Below, piece after piece: positions 1 to 7,245 of a DNA stretch of 64,000 bases. Below the pieces are notes generated by a model, which worked only from the letters and a program-made list of their open reading frames with translations, was not told the origin of the DNA and made no database searches. Every line of letters begins with the position of its first letter. Position 1 is the first letter of the stretch. The translations under genes were made by a program, and so were the position numbers. The DNA is from a bacterium (GTDB lineage Bacteria > Bacillota > Bacilli > Lactobacillales > Streptococcaceae): contig CAJNCI010000007.1 of assembly GCA_905221215.1 (NCBI GenBank), positions 28,513 through 92,512 of the forward strand, read 5' to 3'.

Positions 1-816
1 AGTCGCACCATTTGGCAACCAGAATGGAAGTCCTTGCCCAACCTCTTGAGAAATCATGAAGAGGTCAAGTTCTTTACCAAGTTTACGGTGGTCACGCTCC
101 TTAGCTTCTTCACGCATTTGAAGGTAGTTTTTCAAGTCTTTCTTGTCAAACCAAGCTGTACCGTAGATACGTTGCATCATAGCGTTGTCGCTATTTCCGC
201 GCCAGTAAGCACCTGCTACATGGAGAAGGTGGAAGATTTGGATACGGCCTGTTGATGGAACGTGAGGTCCACGGCAAAGGTCCACGTATTCACCCTGACG
301 GTAGATAGTCAAACCACCCTCGTCTTCAGAGTGTTCTTCAATCAATTCCAACTTGTAAGGGTCGTTCTTGAAGATTTCACGAGCCTCGTCTTTCGTAACT
401 TCTTCACGGATTGATGGGAAGTTTTCTTTGACGATTTTTTGCATTTCTTCTTCGATACGAGGAAGGTCTTCATTTGAGATTTGACCAGCAGTATTGTCAG
501 TATCGTAGTAGAAACCATCTTCGATAGCTGGACCAACTCCCAAGTGAATGTCTGGGAAAAGGCGACGAGCTGCTTGGGCGAACAAGTGGGCAGCTGAGTG
601 ACGCAAGATTGGAAGGGCATCTTCGTGATCAGGTGTCACGATTTCGATACTTCCATCTTCAGTGATAGCACGAGTTGTGTCGATGAGTTTGCCGTTGAAT
701 TTACCAGCCAAGGCTTTTTTAGCTAGGGAATTGCTGATAGATTGGGCAATTTCAAAAGTAGTAACGCCAGATTCGAATTCACGAACAGCGCCATCTGGGA
801 AAGTAATGTTAATCAT
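1..816 (-). CDS. thrS: Threonyl-tRNA synthetase, N-terminal part (cut by window edge)
   Basis: Charges tRNA-Thr with threonine in the cytoplasm. The minus-strand frame is open from ATG at 816 to the window edge, giving about 272 residues that begin [10 protein letters not shown]. The N-terminal TGS domain covers roughly residues 1-60. The second additional (editing) domain follows, with the HxxxH-type motif in [11 protein letters not shown] near residue 75. The catalytic core lies outside the window. A Shine-Dalgarno GGAGAA lies just before the ATG. A T-box leader with a terminator hairpin precedes it, so expression should respond to uncharged tRNA-Thr. Nothing looks broken. The identification rests on strong similarity to streptococcal ThrS as I remember it. 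Confidence 0.96.
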   Translation of the reverse strand, partial: MINITFPDGAVREFESGVTTFEIAQSISNSLAKKALAGKFNGKLIDTTRAITEDGSIEIVTPDHEDALPILRHSAAHLFAQAARRLFPDIHLGVGPAIEDGFYYDTDNTAGQISNEDLPRIEEEMQKIVKENFPSIREEVTKDEAREIFKNDPYKLELIEEHSEDEGGLTIYRQGEYVDLCRGPHVPSTGRIQIFHLLHVAGAYWRGNSDNAMMQRIYGTAWFDKKDLKNYLQMREEAKERDHRKLGKELDLFMISQEVGQGLPFWLPNGAT

Positions 817-889
817 GATGTTCTCCTTACTTATATTATTGACGAATGTGTTAACCCTATTCTGAAAACAGGGACAGAGGATAGTGAAA

Positions 890-1110
890 GCTAGAAAAAC
901 AAAAAGCGACATCCTCGAAAGGACGTCGCAACGTGGTTCCACCTTCATTTATGTTCCTCAAAAAAGAGGGACACCTCTGATTGGCTCTAACGTGGCCACC
1001 GTTTTATGTTTTCATAAAAACTCAAGAGTAGTATCAGTTTAGGCTTTCTATGCGTTTCCAGCAACCACGCACTCTCTAGTAGAAAGGGACTAAGTGACTT
1101 GTCTCTATGG
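890..1110 (-). promoter_or_regulatory. T-box riboswitch leader of thrS
   Basis: The conserved T-box sequence AAGGTGGAACCACG reads on the minus strand at 945-932. It is followed at once by a GC-rich hairpin and a T-run (929-892), the terminator that competes with the antiterminator. The upstream part (about 1020-1090) holds the stem I region, where an ACT triplet near 1030 is a plausible threonine specifier. Position in front of thrS fits the known family: uncharged tRNA-Thr stabilises the antiterminator. Confidence 0.9.
892..929 (-). terminator. T-box terminator hairpin
   Basis: On the minus strand GCGACGTCC pairs with GGATGTCGC around a short TTTCGA loop, followed by TTTTTGTTTTT. It is the conditional terminator of the thrS leader. 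Confidence 0.85.
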
Positions 1111-1113
1111 ATT

Positions 1114-1141
1114 ATTATAGCATGATTGTGAGATTTTTCAA
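1114..1141 (-). promoter_or_regulatory. thrS promoter
   Basis: Minus strand TTGAAA (1141-1136), 16-base spacer, TATAAT (1119-1114). The start of transcription would fall near 1107, at the beginning of the T-box leader. Confidence 0.8.
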
Positions 1142-1166
1142 GGATTTTGTGAAAGTTTTTTGTTTT

Positions 1167-1511
1167 TCATTTTTGTAGAATATGCTTGATACCAATACCA
1201 GCAGCCATGCCCACCAGAGCCAAGGTTTCATAGATTAGCAAGTAAATTAGTATAAACTCACCAAAAGTTATGATAGTAAAGCAAAAGAGCAGTCCGTTAC
1301 CAATTAACCACCAAAGTGAGAAACGGAAACGGTAGCTATAGAGTAGCGATATAATCAAGATTACCAGAGGTGTAAAGAAGAGAATATTATTTACGTAGAG
1401 ACTCTTGAGCAAAAGGGGGTCAGAAATAATTAGTGATAACAACTGATAAAGTGGCCAATAAAAGAAAAATATGACCAGATAGTAGGGGAGATGGGAATAG
1501 AATCTACGCAT
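1167..1511 (-). CDS. Small hydrophobic membrane protein, function unknown
   Basis: I do not recognise a named family. The product is 114 residues with about four hydrophobic segments (for example residues 6-25 and 35-55) and few charged residues apart from an RRF start and a KHILQK end, so it should be an integral membrane protein. I chose ATG 1511 over the GTG at 1520 because a GAGGTG Shine-Dalgarno sequence sits 6-8 bases upstream of 1511. It lies between the thrS promoter and the divergent rpsO promoter and reads toward thrS. No catalytic motif is visible. Confidence 0.6.
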   Translation of the reverse strand: MRRFYSHLPYYLVIFFFYWPLYQLLSLIISDPLLLKSLYVNNILFFTPLVILIISLLYSYRFRFSLWWLIGNGLLFCFTIITFGEFILIYLLIYETLALVGMAAGIGIKHILQK

Positions 1512-1597
1512 GATAATCACCTCGTTTTAAAAAACAGACAACTTGGATTTCTTACTATGATTATTATAGCATATTTAAAACAAGAAAGTAAATCTGT

Positions 1598-1626
1598 TGA
1601 CAAAGAAGTTAGTTATTGGTAGAATA
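1598..1626 (+). promoter_or_regulatory. rpsO promoter
   Basis: TTGACA (1598-1603), 17-base spacer, TAGAAT (1621-1626). Confidence 0.8.
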
Positions 1627-1662
1627 GGGATTGTCGTAAAGACAAATAACTTCTTCTTGGTT

Positions 1663-1680
1663 ACAGGCATGCCAACCTGT
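1663..1680 (+). promoter_or_regulatory. rpsO leader hairpin, candidate S15 autoregulatory site
   Basis: ACAGG and CCTGT pair across an 8-base loop in the 5' UTR of rpsO, about 35 bases before the start codon. S15 mRNA leaders in many bacteria fold into structures that bind S15 and repress translation. The assignment here is by position only. Confidence 0.4.
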
Positions 1681-1715
1681 CACTCGGATGAAGCCAAATA
1701 AAAAGGAGAAACATC

Positions 1716-1985
1716 ATGGCAATCTCAAAAGAGAAAAAAAATGAAATCATCGCACAATATGCACGTCACGAAGGTGATACAGGTTCAGTAGAGGTTCAAG
1801 TTGCTGTCCTTACTTGGGAAATCAACCACCTTAACGAACACATCAAACAACACAAAAAAGACCACGCTACTTACCGTGGATTGATGAAAAAAATCGGTCG
1901 CCGTCGTAACTTGCTTGCATACTTGCGTAAAAACGACGTTAACCGTTACCGTGAGTTAATCAACTCTCTAGGACTTCGTCGCTAA
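1716..1985 (+). CDS. rpsO: 30S ribosomal protein S15
   Basis: Primary 16S rRNA-binding protein that nucleates the platform of the small subunit. It is 89 residues, the usual length, and starts [19 protein letters not shown]. The family signature is visible as [29 protein letters not shown] and the C-terminal [15 protein letters not shown] lies 7 bases before ATG 1716. It stands alone behind its own promoter and is followed by a strong terminator at 2119-2145. It is intact. Confidence 0.98.
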   Translation: MAISKEKKNEIIAQYARHEGDTGSVEVQVAVLTWEINHLNEHIKQHKKDHATYRGLMKKIGRRRNLLAYLRKNDVNRYRELINSLGLRR

Positions 1986-2080
1986 TTCAAGATACAAAGG
2001 CCGTCAAAAGCACAAAGCAAAAATAGGAAAATTGACGAAGAAACTTCAGTTTCTAGGAGATTTTATCTTTTTTGCCAAGT
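1986..2080 (+). ncRNA. Repeated structured-RNA element, copy 1 (after rpsO)
   Basis: The stretch after the rpsO stop contains AATAGGAAAATTGACGA, a hairpin AGAAAC-TTCA-GTTTCT, then AGGAGATTTTATC and a T-run. A second copy at 2378-2460 keeps the flanks but has a different hairpin stem that still pairs. That is the pattern of a conserved RNA fold. It could be a member of a known streptococcal repeat or RNA family (SPRITE or asd RNA are candidates), which I cannot confirm from sequence alone. Confidence 0.45.
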
Positions 2081-2118
2081 GCTTAGGCCGTGTTCAATTG
2101 AGCATATCTTGATAATGA

Positions 2119-2145
2119 AGCTACTCTAAATTGGGTAGCTTTTTT
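2119..2145 (+). terminator. Intrinsic terminator after rpsO
   Basis: AGCTACTC and GGGTAGCT pair around TAAATT, followed by TTTTT. Confidence 0.85.
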
Positions 2146-2156
2146 GTATGGATTTT

Positions 2157-2270
2157 AGACAGAGCTCAAGTTAGCTCTCTGATTTTCAGAGGGCTTTTTA
2201 CGTTGTTACCTTACCTCGATATACTCAAGTATAATCTTCGGTTACGGTTCCTAGCACTGTAAGGTAAAAT
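2157..2270 (+). repeat. Direct repeat A, upstream of cadD
   Basis: About 110 bp made of a terminator-like hairpin (2174-2199: GCTCTCTGA / TCAGAGGGC then TTTTT) followed by a unit containing CGATATACTCAAGTAT and GGTTACGGTTCCTAGCAC. Nearly the same composite recurs at 3484-3595 downstream of cadD. The hairpin half alone recurs at 2464-2511. Confidence 0.75.
2174..2199 (+). terminator. Terminator-like hairpin in repeat A
   Basis: Nine-pair stem GCTCTCTGA / TCAGAGGGC with a TTT loop and a T5 tail. Confidence 0.7.
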
Positions 2271-2377
2271 AAACCAGATATTCTCCCTTCAGGGAGATTT
2301 TTTTGTTTCACTAAAAATTTTGTACAACCTTCGCCTCGTCGCCTAGTCTATAAACGGTTTATCCAGCAAGAATTATG

Positions 2378-2460
2378 ATGCTAAGGGCGTAAGAAATCCG
2401 TATGAAAATAGGGAAATGACACAGTGTTCGATGAACACAAGGAGTTTCATCTTTTTCACT
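2378..2460 (+). ncRNA. Repeated structured-RNA element, copy 2
   Basis: Homologous to 1986-2080. AATAGGGAAATGACACA is followed by the hairpin GTGTTC-GAT-GAACAC, then AAGGAGTTTCATC and a T-run. The stem sequence differs from copy 1 but pairing is kept. No ORF or start codon context explains the conservation. Confidence 0.45.
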
Positions 2461-2485
2461 AGGATTTTAGCCCGGGCTCAAATCA

Positions 2486-2511
2486 GCTCTCTGACTTCAG
2501 AGGGCTTTTTT
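2486..2511 (+). terminator. Terminator-like hairpin, second copy
   Basis: GCTCTCTGA / TCAGAGGGC with a CT loop and T6. It is the middle one of three near-identical hairpins around cadD. Confidence 0.7.
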
Positions 2512-2590
2512 ATTGAGGTTTTATCGGTCACAATTTTGGAGACTACAAAAACCTCAAATGGTATCAGCTAATTACACCATAAGGGTGCGT

Positions 2591-2617
2591 AGCTACTCGG
2601 CTTGAAAAGCCGAGTAG
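2591..2617. other. Perfect inverted repeat without T-tail
   Basis: GCTACTCGGCT and AGCCGAGTAGC pair perfectly around a short GAAAA-containing loop. There is no T-run on the plus strand, so it does not look like a terminator. It lies 130 bp upstream of the short ORF that precedes cadD. Confidence 0.5.
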
Positions 2618-2656
2618 CTGTCTGCAAGCCCCTTCGGAGAGCCCACACTTTACGAA

Positions 2657-2682
2657 GTAAAGTATAGTATGTTATACTTTAC
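2657..2682. promoter_or_regulatory. Palindromic operator candidate upstream of cadD
   Basis: GTAAAGTATA and TATACTTTAC form 10-bp arms around a 6-bp spacer, and the right arm contains a TATACT -10-like box. The geometry suits a dimeric repressor. Cadmium resistance genes of this type are often metal-regulated, but no regulator gene is adjacent. Confidence 0.5.
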
Positions 2683-2746
2683 ATGGAAGTAGTCACCGAA
2701 TTCCAGTTAGAAATTACTTTGTAACTACGTTTTAAGGAGGAGTAAA

Positions 2747-2821
2747 ATGCTTTCCTATGTTCGAAATTACCCACTAGCGATAGCTAAATTAATGTGTCTG
2801 TGCTCTCCTAAAATCTGCTGA
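2747..2821 (+). CDS. Short cysteine-rich ORF (24 aa), candidate leader peptide of cadD
   Basis: ATG at 2747 follows a strong Shine-Dalgarno AAGGAGG (2734-2740) at good spacing. The frame runs 24 codons to TGA at 2819-2821. The peptide begins MLSYVRNYPL and ends MCLCSPKIC, with three cysteines in the last eight residues. The cadD start codon follows 30 bases later behind its own AGGAGG. The ribosome-binding site, the Cys-x-Cys-x4-Cys tail and the position suggest a translated leader that might sense thiophilic metal or cysteine supply. It could also be the remnant of a lost gene. I know of no described homologue. Confidence 0.4.
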   Translation: MLSYVRNYPLAIAKLMCLCSPKIC

Positions 2822-2851
2822 TTTATTACTGACCAATACAGGAGGTTTTTT

Positions 2852-3463
2852 ATGGGACAGACAATCATATCTGCTATTGGTGTTTATATTTCCACCAGTA
2901 TCGATTATTTAATTATTTTATTTATTTTATTTGCACAGCTATCACAGAATAAACAAAAATGGCATATTTATGCGGGACAATATCTAGGCACAGGCTTACT
3001 TGTAGGGGCGAGTTTAGTTGCTGCTTATGTCGTTAATTTCGTGCCTGAAGAATGGATGGTTGGATTGCTTGGTTTAATCCCTATCTATTTAGGGATTCGC
3101 TTTGCAATTGTTGGAGAAGGTGAGGAAGAAGAGGAAGAAATTATTGAAAGATTAGAACAAAGCAAGGCAAATCAACTGTTTTGGACAGTTACATTGCTGA
3201 CAATTGCGTCTGGCGGAGATAATTTAGGTATCTATATACCTTATTTTGCTTCATTAGATTGGTCACAGACCCTCGTGGCCTTGCTTGTGTTTGTAATCGG
3301 CATAATTATCTTATGCGAGATTAGTCGGGTGTTATCCTCTATTCCGTTAATATTCGAGACAATTGAAAAATACGAGCGAATCATTGTGCCCTTAGTATTC
3401 ATTCTACTTGGACTATACATCATGTATGAAAATGGCACGATAGAGACTTTTCTGACCGTGTAG
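2852..3463 (+). CDS. cadD: CadD-family cadmium resistance transporter
   Basis: Integral membrane protein expected to export or sequester Cd2+ (and perhaps Zn2+). It has 203 residues, the family's usual size, with about five to six hydrophobic segments and the cytoplasmic acidic loop GEGEEEEEEIIERLEQ around residues 88-103. Recognisable CadD features are the start (IGVYISTSIDYLIILFILF), ASGGDNLGIYIPYFA and the C-terminal hydrophobic segment. An AGGAGG lies 7 bases before ATG 2852. It stands alone, bracketed by terminator-bearing direct repeats, which suggests arrival as a cassette. No cadC/cadX-type regulator gene is next to it. Confidence 0.85.
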   Translation: MGQTIISAIGVYISTSIDYLIILFILFAQLSQNKQKWHIYAGQYLGTGLLVGASLVAAYVVNFVPEEWMVGLLGLIPIYLGIRFAIVGEGEEEEEEIIERLEQSKANQLFWTVTLLTIASGGDNLGIYIPYFASLDWSQTLVALLVFVIGIIILCEISRVLSSIPLIFETIEKYERIIVPLVFILLGLYIMYENGTIETFLTV

Positions 3464-3483
3464 ATTTTTTTGTTTCACTAGGA

Positions 3484-3595
3484 TTTTAGCCCGAGCTCAA
3501 ATTAGCTCTCTGACTTCAGAGGGCTTTTTATATTGTCGCCTTACCTCGATATACTCAAGTATGATCTTCGGTTACGGTTCCTAGCACAATAAAAC
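3484..3595 (+). repeat. Direct repeat A', downstream of cadD
   Basis: Second full copy of the composite at 2157-2270: a terminator hairpin (3505-3529, GCTCTCTGA / TCAGAGGGC, CT loop, T5) followed by the CGATATACTCAAGTAT ... GGTTACGGTTCCTAGCAC unit. Only scattered bases differ. Confidence 0.75.
3505..3529 (+). terminator. Terminator after cadD
   Basis: GCTCTCTGA / TCAGAGGGC hairpin with T5 tail, 40 bases after the cadD stop. Confidence 0.8.
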
Positions 3596-3619
3596 CAACT
3601 ATATTCATTCTTTCTCATC

Positions 3620-3648
3620 TTGTTCCATTGTTGAAAATATGGTATACT
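3620..3648 (+). promoter_or_regulatory. Promoter of the iron ABC operon
   Basis: TTGTTC (3620-3625), 17-base spacer, TATACT (3643-3648). The leader ends in AAAGGAGG before ATG 3698. Confidence 0.7.
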
Positions 3649-3697
3649 TTTCATGAGAATTTTCTAAATTTTTAATATTCTATCAAAGGAGGTTTGC

Positions 3698-4744
3698 ATG
3701 CTTTCCAAATTTTCTGGAAGCCGACGGGACCTGCAATTTTTGTTACTTTTAGGTATTTTGCTAGCTGTTTTAGGAATTTCCCTCTTTCTAGCAGTCTCTA
3801 TGGGATCCGTTGCGATTCATCTAAGCGATACCTATCGGATTATTTTGAGCAGGTTGGGATTTCCTCTTGAGATAGGAGAGGTTTCCAAGTCTACTCTTGC
3901 CATTGTATGGAACATGAGATTCCCCCGAGTATTGTTAGGCTTGATAGTTGGGGCTGGTCTTTCTATGTGTGGTAGCGTGATGCAGTCTACAGTGAACAAT
4001 CCCATCGCAGAGCCTTATGTCTTAGGAATATCTGCGGGTGCAACTCTAGGGGCAACCTTGAGCATCATTCTTGGTTTAAAAGTGATGATTAGCCTTGGAG
4101 CTTTTCTTGGAGCTATTTTGGCAACAATTGCTGTCCTCATCATTGCCTCTATGCAGGGAAGGATGACGACTTCCAGTCTGATCTTATCAGGAACGGTTGT
4201 CAATGCTCTTTTTCTGGCATTTTCCAATTTTATAATCTCAGTTGGAGCTAACGCGGACAGTGTGATGACCATTAAGTTTTGGACCATGGGCTCGCTTGCT
4301 GGGACTACCTGGTCTGACTTAGTCTTGCCAACTATAGTAGTAGGAATGGCCTTTCTATTTTTCTCTACTCAGTATCGTGTTTTTAATGCGATGATGATGG
4401 GAGATGAGGCTGCTTTAACTTTGGGGATTCCCTTACGCTTTTATTGGTATCTTTATGTGACCATGGTGGCTGTGCTGACAGCAGTCTTAGTGGCAACCTG
4501 TGGGATTATTGGATTTGTTGGTCTGATTACTCCTCACTTAGCTCGAGGGTTAGTAGGAACGAATTATAAGAGACTTTTCCCTGTTGCGACTTTACTAGGT
4601 GCCCTTTTTGTTATCTGGGCAGATGTACTCTCTCGTGTCACTATTCCAAATGCTGAGTTGCCTATTGGTATTTTCACGGCCTTAGTAGGTGCTCCCTTCT
4701 TTATTTACATTGTTGGAGGTAAGCGAAGGGAGGTGAAGGGCTGA
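3698..4744 (+). CDS. FecCD-type iron-compound ABC transporter permease
   Basis: Membrane subunit of a siderophore/haem/iron-complex importer. It has 348 residues and about ten hydrophobic segments, as in the BtuC/FecCD family. Family landmarks are RFPRVLLGLIVGAGLSMCGSVMQ near residue 70, NPIAEPYVLGISAGA near residue 105, and GIIGFVGLITPHLARGLVG in the C-terminal third, which contacts the ATPase. AAAGGAGG precedes the ATG. It is the first gene of an operon; its stop is 1 base from the ATPase start. A single permease gene implies a homodimer. Confidence 0.93.
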   Translation: MLSKFSGSRRDLQFLLLLGILLAVLGISLFLAVSMGSVAIHLSDTYRIILSRLGFPLEIGEVSKSTLAIVWNMRFPRVLLGLIVGAGLSMCGSVMQSTVNNPIAEPYVLGISAGATLGATLSIILGLKVMISLGAFLGAILATIAVLIIASMQGRMTTSSLILSGTVVNALFLAFSNFIISVGANADSVMTIKFWTMGSLAGTTWSDLVLPTIVVGMAFLFFSTQYRVFNAMMMGDEAALTLGIPLRFYWYLYVTMVAVLTAVLVATCGIIGFVGLITPHLARGLVGTNYKRLFPVATLLGALFVIWADVLSRVTIPNAELPIGIFTALVGAPFFIYIVGGKRREVKG

Positions 4745-4745
4745 T

Positions 4746-5501
4746 ATGGACTTGATTTGTCAGGATGTCCACTTTGGACTAGGGGAGAAAAAAATCCTCA
4801 AAGGAGTTTCTCTTAGGATTGAGGGGCATCAATTTCACACGATATTAGGGCCAAATGGAAGTGGAAAAACCAGTCTGCTTAAACTCCTCTATCGTCAGGA
4901 AAAGGCGGACAAAGGCTTGATAAGCCTAGATGGAAAACCTCTTGAACAATGGACAATCAAAGAAACAGCCAAGCAAATGGCGGTCGTCACCCAGTTTAAT
5001 CAATTGCAGTTTGATTGTACAGTTGAGGAAATTGTCTTGCTGGGAAGAACTCCCCACCTCTCTTTTTTACAGAAGGAAAGGGAAAGGGATTATGCCCTCG
5101 TTCAAGATGCTCTTGTCAAGGTGGATATGCTTGAGAAGAAAACTCGTCTCTATTCGTCTCTATCAGGGGGGGAGAAACAACGAGTCTTATTAGCCCGCGC
5201 CTTGGCGCAAGAACCGACTCTCTTGCTACTGGACGAACCAACCAATCACCTGGATATCAAGTATCAGCTAGACTTGTTGGCCATTGTGAAGAATCTCAAG
5301 GTCAATGTTCTAGCTGTCCTACATGATATTCAACTTGCTTGTCGCTATTCGGATTATCTCTATCTGATGAAAGAGGGAGAAATCCTTTACCAAGGGACTC
5401 CAAAGGAGACCATCACCCCTGAGTCATTGCAAGCTGTATACGGAGTTCAAAGTCAGGTGACTTGGACCGAGGATCAGCAAGCCATGATTCACTATTTATA
5501 A
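4746..5501 (+). CDS. Iron-compound ABC transporter ATP-binding protein
   Basis: Energises the permease at 3698. It has 251 residues with Walker A GPNGSGKTS (about residue 36), Q-loop VTQFNQL, signature LSGGEKQR, Walker B LLLLDEPTNHLD and H-loop LHD. The length and the NHLD after Walker B fit the FecE/FhuC group. ATG 4746 follows the permease stop by one base, so translation is probably coupled. It is intact. Confidence 0.93.
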   Translation: MDLICQDVHFGLGEKKILKGVSLRIEGHQFHTILGPNGSGKTSLLKLLYRQEKADKGLISLDGKPLEQWTIKETAKQMAVVTQFNQLQFDCTVEEIVLLGRTPHLSFLQKERERDYALVQDALVKVDMLEKKTRLYSSLSGGEKQRVLLARALAQEPTLLLLDEPTNHLDIKYQLDLLAIVKNLKVNVLAVLHDIQLACRYSDYLYLMKEGEILYQGTPKETITPESLQAVYGVQSQVTWTEDQQAMIHYL

Positions 5502-5520
5502 GAATGAAAAGGAAAACTAG

Positions 5521-6530
5521 ATGAAAAAAACACTCAGTATTTTACTGGTAACAGTAGCTACTTTAACGATGGCAGCTTGTGGTAATACTACTACAGAAAA
5601 AGCTACCACACAATCTAGCACAGAAACAAGTCAAAAGGCCAGCGCAGAGACGACTTATCCGCTAACGGTCAAAACCTATGATGCTAAGGGAAATGAAGTC
5701 GAACAAGTCTTTGACAAGGCACCTGAAAAAGTGATCACCAACAATCTTTCAACCACCGAAATCTTATTGGAGTTAGGCTTGAAGGATAAAATTGCTGGCA
5801 TGCTCAACCCTGATAATGCTGTGACGGACAAATACAAGGACGCGATTTCGACTATTCCTCAAATTGGGGATAAAAAACAGTCTCACAAGAGACAGTCCTT
5901 TCTTATGAGCCAGACGCTGTGATGGGTCGAAACATGATGTTCTCTGAAAAATCCTTGGGGACAGTTAACACTTGGAATGAAAATAAAATCCCAGTTTATA
6001 CACAAAAAGCTTCTCTCTCAACGATTCAGCAAGATTTGGGGAATATCGTAGAAGATGTCAAAAATCTGGGAATGATTTTTAATGTTCAGGACAAGGCCAA
6101 TGAATACGCAGCCCAATTACAAACTAAAATTGACGCTGTTAAGAAAGCAAACCCAGCAAGCCAAGGTGAAAAGAAAAAGGCTTTGATTATGGTTGCTTAT
6201 AATGACGAAACCTTCGGCGCTTACAAGTCTGCTTTGCAAGAAAGTTTGCTGAATCAACTTGGTTATACCAACGTTGCAACGGGAACATCAGGCTTGACCT
6301 TGGAAAATCTCGTGTCAATGGATCCTGAGTTGATTATCTATGTAACCAGCGACCGCAATAAAAAATTGGATGAAAAAGCAGTAGAGTTGATGAAGGCAAA
6401 TGCTGTTTTGGAAAGCGTTCCTGCTATTAAGAATCAAAAAATCATGACTATCTCTTACGATGAGTTGATGGATTACGGTCCAGCAGTGATTGATTCCCTT
6501 GAGAAAATCAATGACTTTATCAATAAATAA
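5521..6530 (+). pseudogene. Iron-compound substrate-binding lipoprotein, frameshifted
   Basis: Would capture the iron complex outside the cell for the 3698/4746 transporter. The first frame (5521-5922) has a lipoprotein signal, hydrophobic from residue 5 to MAAC with Cys20 as the lipidated residue, and then the FhuD/TroA-like start through IPQIGDKK. At an A6 run (5872-5877) the reading frame shifts. Adding one A restores DKKTVSQETVLSYEPDAVMGR and joins the second frame (to 6530), giving about 336 residues, normal for the family. The rest (NTWNENKIPVYTQ, VAYNDETFGAYK, LENLVSMDPELIIYV) is well preserved. The loss therefore looks recent, reversible by slippage, or a sequencing error. Confidence 0.85.
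5872..5877 (+). other. A6 tract at the frameshift point
   Basis: Six A residues after GAT. Seven would keep the binding-protein frame open through 6530. Confidence 0.75.
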
Positions 6531-7203
6531 TGAGTTTGATTGGGAAGGAATCCAAGTCAAGGTCAGCCTGCCTTCGACCTATGATCCCAATCAAATCTAT
6601 CCAGCGATTCTCTTGAATGATGGAAACTTGGATTTCCTATCATCCCTGTCCGATTCTGTGATTTTAGTGGGCTTGACCTCTAAAAATCGCCTAGACGACT
6701 ACACGCCCTGGAAGGCATCTGCTCTGAGAGATGGGGCTCCAGATTTTGGCGGTCAGGCAAATGCCTATCATTATCATTTATTTGGAGGTCTTTTAGATAA
6801 GTTGCAGTCGCTTTATCGACTGGACAAAAATCGTCTTGCTTATGGAGGTTACTCACTAGGTGGTTTGGCGGCAGTTTACAGTCTTTTCAGCTTTGACAAG
6901 GTTTCCTGTGTCTTCTCCATCTGCGGTTCCTTTTGGTATCCTGATTTTGTGACTTACTGTAGGGAAGAAAAGGTGAAAAATTTGGACTGTTTACTGTATT
7001 TACAGAATGGTCAAACAGAAGGAGCTCATCATAGCAATCGCTTGGCTCAAGCACCAGTCTATGCTGAGCAGATCCATACTAGTCTTCAAAAACGCTATCC
7101 GAATGGTCAGTTTGTCTTTGATCCTTATGGGCACCATGAACAAGTTGATGAGCGATTTCTAGCCTTTTCCGGCTGGTTGGCCCAAAAATGGAAAATCAAA
7201 TAA
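6490..7203 (+). CDS. Esterase-D/Fes-like alpha/beta hydrolase
   Basis: Probable serine esterase. It is 237 residues from ATG 6490, or 230 from ATG 6511; 6511 may be the true start because MTLSINNEFDW resembles a natural N-terminus. The nucleophile elbow GGYSLGGLAA lies near residue 120, and a late HHE (GHHEQVDE) offers the catalytic histidine. Esterases of this fold next to iron ABC transporters often cleave the siderophore backbone (Fes/IroE group) to release iron. That role is inferred from context. It overlaps the end of the binding-protein gene, so it belongs to the same operon. A bidirectional terminator follows at 7211-7234. Confidence 0.75.
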   Translation: MIPLRKSMTLSINNEFDWEGIQVKVSLPSTYDPNQIYPAILLNDGNLDFLSSLSDSVILVGLTSKNRLDDYTPWKASALRDGAPDFGGQANAYHYHLFGGLLDKLQSLYRLDKNRLAYGGYSLGGLAAVYSLFSFDKVSCVFSICGSFWYPDFVTYCREEKVKNLDCLLYLQNGQTEGAHHSNRLAQAPVYAEQIHTSLQKRYPNGQFVFDPYGHHEQVDERFLAFSGWLAQKWKIK

Positions 7204-7210
7204 AAGAATT

Positions 7211-7234
7211 ATCCCTTGGCTTTTGCCAAGGGAT
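7211..7234. terminator. Bidirectional terminator between esterase and acyltransferase genes
   Basis: Perfect 10-bp stem ATCCCTTGGC / GCCAAGGGAT with TTTT loop. T-rich tails lie on both sides, serving the convergent genes. Confidence 0.85.
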
Positions 7235-7245
7235 TGTTGTGTTTT

